Below, one piece after another: positions 1 through 6,100 of a DNA stretch of 7,830 nt. The position numbers and the translations under genes are program-made. Origin of the DNA: JAICLL01 sp035252155 (GTDB taxonomy: Bacteria; Planctomycetota; Planctomycetia; Pirellulales; JAICIG01); NCBI GenBank assembly GCA_035252155.1, contig DATFDL010000488.1, forward strand, positions 1-7,830. Direction: 5' to 3'. The notes under the pieces are model-generated. The model ran no database searches and was not told the origin of the DNA. It saw nothing but the letters and a program-made list of their open reading frames with translations. Within the stretch, counting starts at the first letter, position 1. Each line of letters begins with the position of its first letter.

Positions 1-33
1 CGTGCGTCCGCCGCCGAAGGCGGCGGACGCACG
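1..33. repeat. Perfect GC-rich inverted repeat (hairpin) at left edge
   Basis: Positions 1-15 and 19-33 are exact reverse complements, separated by the three bases GAA, giving a 15-bp stem. The stem may continue left of the window. No T-tract follows it (the next bases are GCCGACACAAAAG), so it does not look like a classical intrinsic terminator, although it could still end transcription of an upstream gene. It more resembles a dispersed intergenic hairpin repeat of the kind common in planctomycete genomes. The structure is seen directly; the repeat-family interpretation is inference. Confidence 0.7.
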
Positions 34-82
34 GCCGACACAAAAGTGGGCGGCGAATGCGGTCTAGCGTCCAATCATCGTC

Positions 83-103
83 CCGCCGGCACAAGGCCGG
101 CGG
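83..103. repeat. Inverted repeat with CCGCCGGC arms
   Basis: CCGCCGGC at 83-90 pairs perfectly with GCCGGCGG at 96-103 around the five-base loop ACAAG. It sits in the gene-free upstream stretch and differs in sequence from the hairpins on either side. The likely identity is a short intergenic palindromic repeat. I see no sign that it encodes protein or regulates the downstream gene. Confidence 0.55.
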
Positions 104-126
104 TGACGGAATACGAAACACACACC

Positions 127-160
127 GCGAAGCCGGGCGTAGGCAAGCGCCAGGCTTCGC
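127..160. repeat. Long imperfect hairpin just upstream of the giant gene
   Basis: GCGAAGCC (127-134) pairs with GGCTTCGC (153-160). Inside these arms GGCG (136-139) pairs with CGCC (148-151), with one mismatch (135/152) between the two stem parts, so most of the 34 bases can fold. It ends five bases before the purine-rich tract preceding ATG 182, so in mRNA it could affect access to the start. It may equally be an inert intergenic repeat. The pairing is seen directly; the role is inferred. Confidence 0.55.
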
Positions 161-164
161 CAGC

Positions 165-177
165 GAGAGAGAAGAGA
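165..177 (+). promoter_or_regulatory. Purine-rich putative ribosome binding site for the giant gene
   Basis: The run GAGAGAGAAGAGA ends four bases before ATG 182. It lacks a perfect AGGAGG core but contains GAGAG and GAAGAG at workable spacing. It is the main reason for taking ATG 182 as the start, because between it and the hydrophobic segment there is no in-frame ATG, GTG or TTG. I found no convincing -35/-10 pair in 1-181, so the promoter may lie left of the window or be of an unrecognised type. Confidence 0.45.
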
Positions 178-181
178 CGAA

Positions 182-3100
182 ATGAGATTTCATCAGCCGT
201 GCGATCGATGCACCGCATCACGCCCAGATACCTCGGCGCAAGCGAGGACGCTTGCGGTACGGAACAATTCCGCACTCCGCAAATCGTCCCTCTTCCTCCG
301 GGAGAGGCTAGGTGAGGGTTCTTCGTTCCTCTCCCTCCGGGAGAGGTTAGGTGAGGGCCGGCGTCCGCACTCCGCACGACACACCCGGCGTGGCGTGGTC
401 CTGCTGGTGGTGATGGTCCTGCTGACGCTCATGTCGCTCATGGGCCTGACGTTGGTGATGGTGACCGCCCAGGGCCGGCTGAGCGCGCTGGCCGCCTCGC
501 GCCGAGGACTTCAATCGGAACACGACAATCAAGAGCTGGCGACGGTCATGACGCAAGTCGCCGTCGGCTCAACCGACGGCAATAGCTCGTTCGGCGCGCA
601 CGGCCTGCTGGAAGATCTCTATGGCTTGCCGCAGTTCTTTGGAAGGATCGCGCCGGCTACGCCCGTGCTGCCGGTGGGCGAAACCGTCGTCGGCACGTCG
701 TTCACTTCGGGCGGCAACAACGGCACGCTGTTGCAGCTTGTGGTGGTGGCCGCGGCGCCCAGCGGCGCGGCCGGCTTGGGTCCGCAGACCGCCTCGCAGT
801 ACGTGCTGCCGCAGTACAGCGGCGCGTTTTGCGGCCAGGTGATGACCATGCTCACCGGCACGGCCGCGGGTCAATCGGGACGCGTAGTTGGTTACTACTT
901 CAATCCGGTCGCCCAAATCGCCTCGCTACAGGTTTCATCGTTCGGCGGCGTGGTGCCTCAGCCCGGCGATGAGTTCATGATCAACGGCCGACCTTTTGCG
1001 GGCACCGGCTTTGGGCTCGATCTGACCAAGTTTCAGCCGCAACTCGGCGCTCAAACCACTGGCCCCTGGGTCGCGCCGTACACGCAGCCGGAGTATTTTG
1101 ACGGCACGCTCTGGCATGTTGGTCCGCTCTTGACGGCAATCGAAAATCCGCTGGCTGTCGTGGGGCCGACGGCAAACCTGCCTGCCACCGGCATGCCCTA
1201 CGCGTATTTGCCCAATCACGCGCGGATTGGCTTGACGACTTGGGCGCCGACGACTCCCGCGGGCGCGTATTGGGACCCCGCCGGCCCTGGCGGCGCGAAC
1301 GAACCGTACGACGCCCCCGACTTTCAGAACATGATGTTGGCCATGCACTATTGGGACGGCGGCAGCGGCGTCGTTACGCCCGTTCCCACGCTGCACCGCC
1401 CCGAGCTTGTGGCCTGGTACTACGCTCAAGCGATCGCCAACACCAACCCGGCGATTTCAATGGCGAATCCCGGCATGCGGCGCAAAGTCATCTTGCGCCC
1501 CGAGCCGACCGACCATTACTTTGTTGATACCAACGGCAACGGCATTTGGGACGCGCGAGAGCCTTTCCAAGACCTCGACAGTAGCGGCGGCTACTCGGCC
1601 GGCGATACGTTTCTCGATCTCAATGGCGACGGACTTTGGACCCCCGGCGAGACCGACTACGCCGGCAAGACTTTTAATCCCGTCACTGGGTGCTGGTACA
1701 TCGCCGCCAACGGCAACTGGAAGCTCGACACCAAGGCGGGGCTCGACGTCGACAACGACCAGGACACCATTCCCGACAGCGTCTATGTCGACGCCGGCCT
1801 GCCGGTCCACACCGAGGCCGACGGCACGCTCACCAAGAACCTGGCGGCCGTGCTCTGCATCGACCTCGACGGCAAGATCAACCTCAACGCCCACGGCAAC
1901 CTGTCGCAGCTCGACGTCTTCCGATATCCGTACAACCCGTATTTGAATGCCCTGGGCGCGGACGGCAACGTTGGGGTGTCGCCCAATCCGTGGGTGAATC
2001 CGCTCAACCCCCTCGACAAGTCGGGCAACATCGTGTTTCCCAACACGATTGCCGGCCCGCTGACGGCGGTGGGTACCACCACGGCTTATGTGCCGCCGGG
2101 CACCTTTACTAGCGCTCCCACGATCGATCCGACGTACAGCGTGTGGCATCAACGCACGATTCCGGTCGGGCAAGGCTACGGCCCGGCCGACGTTAACCCG
2201 CTGCATCTCTTTGTACGAAGCCACGGCCAAAACGCCGCGTTGAATTACTATCGAGTGTTCTTGCAGGGCTTCGATGGTTACCCCAATGCCCCCAGCTCGC
2301 TGCCGCCGGTCGATGGCCGTTATGGCGAATCGACCCGGCCGAGCTTGTTTGGCGTGCCCGGCTTTAACCTTCCGGGCGTTTTTCCGCCGGGCAGCTATCT
2401 AGCTCCCTGGTCGATGACGCCGGGCGCCACATGGGTGCAGCAGTGGACTCAGTCGTATCTGAACGGCCCGCGTCCCGGCTGGTCGCAATGGTACGATCCG
2501 TTTTCGACGTCGCTGTTGTTCGCCGCCGGCACGAGCGGCTATTGGGTCAACGATCCGGTCACACTGGCGCGTTTTTCCGATATTCGGCCGCGCTTGCTAG
2601 AGCCTGGCCTGAAGCCGACCGATCCGTACTTTTTCGACTTCCTGATGATGGCGAGCGGAGTCGTTCAGGCAAATCCGCACCAGCCGACGGGGCATGGCTC
2701 GCCTTCCGACTTGCACTCGCGCGGCTTCTTGGCGACCGACATCTCGGGCCGGCCCTATTACGCCGGCACGGCAACCCTGCCCTGGCAGACTCCGCCCGCC
2801 GTCTGGAACACGGTGATGCTCGACGCGGCTGTGAACGCCTACTACACCGGGAATCCCGCTCTCGATTTGCTTTTAGGCAACGAGCTGGTGCAGAACGAGG
2901 GCGTCGATACGCCCTATGAGCTCGACCCGCGCCAGAACTCGCGTCAGGGCGGCCAGAACACCGGCAACAGCGTCAACGGCATTCCCGATTTTGCGGGCGT
3001 CGACAACAAGCTCGCCGCCAGCGAATACGAGGGCATTTTGCGGTATCACGAGTCGGGAGTCGGCGGCGCCGCCGACTCAGGCAGCCTGCTCACTCGGCTG

Positions 3101-6100
3101 AACAACCTGGAGACCGCCGAGCAGTATCTGCGCACCGGTAACACCGCCCCCCAGACCACACAGCTTGCCGACGACAAGGTGCGGCTGGCGGCCACCAGCG
3201 ATAGCTGGGATTTACCGGTGCCGAACATCGCGCTGACGCCGCAGCAGATGAACGACATTACGATGTACGTCGATTACTTCAGTGCCTCGACCGGCGTCCC
3301 CTTGGGCAATGCCACCACGCTGAACCTGGGCAATGTAAGCCTGGCCGAGCTGGCCCGGGCCCGCATTTTTGCCGACAACACATTGCCCCCGGTTCCGCCG
3401 GCGGTGCTGCCGGTATTCAACTCGCCGGGCTTCACACAGCCTCCCCCGAACCCTTCGAACATCACGCTTAGCTTTGCCGACCTCGCCTTGTTCGGCAACC
3501 TGAAGAACACGCAACAGAACATCACGTTGTTTCCGACGGCGAATCCCGCGCCACTGCCGGGCATCAACCCCAGTTACCCCGTCTGGCCTTTGCTGGCGCC
3601 CGAAACCATCCTTGGCATGCGGCTCGATGTGAACCGCCTGCTGGGTAATGGCATTGACGACAACGGCAACGGCGTCGTCGATGAGCCGGTCGAGGCCGTG
3701 TGGCAGGCCGGCACGCAAGACGGCTATCCGTATGGTGAGGCGCTCGCGTATCCGTTTTCGAGAATCAATACCGCCACGCTGGGTCCGGCGGGACAAGTCA
3801 ATCCCAACGTCACACCGGCAAACGACACGGGCCAGTCGAACATCACGAACATGCTCGGCGTGTTGGACCTGAACAACGACGGTTTTTATTCGTCGCTGTT
3901 CAACGCGACCGGCGCTCTGGGCGTCACCTCGGTCGATCCGCAATTGACGACGCCGGCCCTGCCTGTTTACCTGCCCAACGATCCCACGTATGCCGACATG
4001 CGGGCCCGTCAGCTTTTGGCCCGGCATCTCTACTGCCTGATGATGTTGCTGCTTGACGACCGCCCGTATGTCGGCAACACCAATCCGCCGCGGATCATGG
4101 CCATGATCTTCAACGCCACGAGCCCTGTGGCCGCGACCCAATACCCGCAAGGCGTCCCGGGCGGAATGTCGTACTCGGCGCTCGTCGCCATGCCTCGCGA
4201 GCAGGCCGCCTATGTGATCGCGCAGTGGGCGATCAACGTTGTCGATTTCCGCGACCGCGATTCGATCATGACGCCGTTTGAGTTCGATCTTTATCCGTTC
4301 CGCGCCGACGACCCCACGGAGCCGAACGTCACTTGGAACGTCGACGACATCATCGACCCGATCGGCGTGACGACCGGCGCCGCCGGCTGCTCGCTACAGC
4401 CGGGCAGCAAAGCCGACGACGCCGCGGCGTGGCGCGGCTTGGTCTGGGGCTGCGAGCGGCCGGAATTGCTCATGACCGAAACCGTGGCGTTCCACGACCG
4501 CGGCACCGCCGACACCTCTCAGGGTCAAAACATCAACGACCCCACGCAGAACCCAGCGACAGGCAAGGACACCGTTACGACCAACATGGCCATGCCTTAT
4601 GACAAGGACTTTGACCAGGTGCGGCGGCCACGCGGTAGCTTGCTCGTCGAGTTGTTCAATCCGACCGCCTATTGGGATCCGCCCCAACGCGACTTGCAGA
4701 CCAACAACCTGCAAAACAATCCGCTTGTGGGGCCACAAGTGCAACCCTGGGACAAGATCGACGGAAACGGAAATCAAGGCGCCGGCGTCAACCTGGCGCA
4801 GGTGGCGGTCGGCCAGCCTGTGAATAACGGCTATGGCCCGCCCTCGTCTCCGGTGTGGCGGATCGCCATCGCCTATTCGCCGTGGCAAGCCAGTGAGTCG
4901 ATGTGCTACAACGCCAATGCCAATGCGACGCCCACCTTGCCGGCGGGTGTCGTGGGGCAGCCCATCGGCGGCATGGGGCGGAATCTTTCGCCGCAGAACT
5001 CCGGGCAGACCATCGACCCGCGCGTGCCGATTTTGCCGGCCACCGCCATCCACCGCGTGGTCTATTTCACGCCGTTCCAGCAAGGTTTTCTCACCGGCAG
5101 CACGGTGCCCGCCAACGCGGTCCCCGCGCCTGGCTCGGTCGTGGGCGATGTGCTGCTGACCAATAGCTTTTTCGCAGATCCCGAAATCTTCGCGTTCAAT
5201 CAGGCTTCGGGCATCATCCCGGCCACGCCGCCAGCGACGCTCATGCTGCCGCCGGGCCAATACGCTTTGGTCGCGCCCGCCAACCAGGACGTGTTTGGCA
5301 GCGGCAACTATTACGTCTTCGCGGGACAAAACACCACGACCACCAATACCAACGTCTATCCCTGGTCGCTCCAGCTTGGAAATATTGCCAGTTACAACAC
5401 CACCGCGATCCTCTATGGCGCGGGAAGCGTTGTCCCTCCCGCCAGCCCTTATGCGTCCGCGGCTGGCGTGGGGTACAACTCGATCACTTCCGCCAGCACC
5501 ACAATCAAGCCGGTCATCGGCGTACCGATCCAGACCAACTGGCTGCAGAATGCCGGCGGCAAGGCCGTCTACTTGCAGCACAATCACGTGGCCCTGACGG
5601 GCGGCAGCGCCGCTGCCGGGCCGGTGCAGACGACGCTCAGGATGAGTGTTTCGGAGCCTGAGCATGGTTATCCCCTCTGGCAGAACGGGCAAATACAGAC
5701 CGTCGTTCCCAACGCAAACAACCTGACCTCGCTGCAGGACGACGCCCCTTATTATTCGTCGCCCGGCACCGCCTTGGTGGCCGGCCAGCCGCTGGCGCCT
5801 CCGGGCGGAATCACCAGCTTCCCCCAGCACCCCTTCGACAGCGGACAGGGGAACCCGCAGGCGGGCAACGCACCCTACCTGCAATTTGGCGATCTGCCGA
5901 ATCCCTATGTCGCGCCGGGCGCGGCCACGCAAAGCACCACGCTGGGTTACACCGTGCTCTATCTGCAACGCTTGGCCAACCCGTTGCAGGCCTGGGACGC
6001 GAAGATGAATCCTTACATCACCGTCGACAGCATGCCCGTAGACCTTACGGCATACACCGGCGACCCCAGCGGTGGCGGCGCTGCGCCACCCGAAATCGCT

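Noticed and set aside
1..33. Intrinsic terminator of an upstream gene
   Set aside because: The stem is strong, but no T-rich tract follows on either strand in the visible sequence, so only an inverted repeat is claimed.
200..211. CxxC (C7-x-x-C10) metal or redox motif in the leader
   Set aside because: It lies in the low-confidence, repeat-derived leader, with no supporting context, and would be lost on cleavage at Gly71.
46..315. Possible small + strand gene of 89 residues starting GTG
   Set aside because: It runs through several inverted repeats and into the leader of the large gene in another frame. It has no recognisable motif and no ribosome binding site that I can see.
285..357. CRISPR array
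   Set aside because: There are only two units with a 5-base gap, each self-complementary with a REP-like tail, and no spacer-sized unique sequence or cas gene.
75..377. Possible 100-residue minus-strand gene
   Set aside because: Its product contains the duplicated phrase LTSPGGRGT/LASPGGRGT, which is simply the reverse translation of the REP-like repeats. This is typical of spurious calls over such repeats.
395..413. Alternative start at GTG 395 or ATG 413
   Set aside because: Starting here would remove the basic residues and Gly71 that make the pseudopilin signal, and no Shine-Dalgarno sequence precedes these codons.
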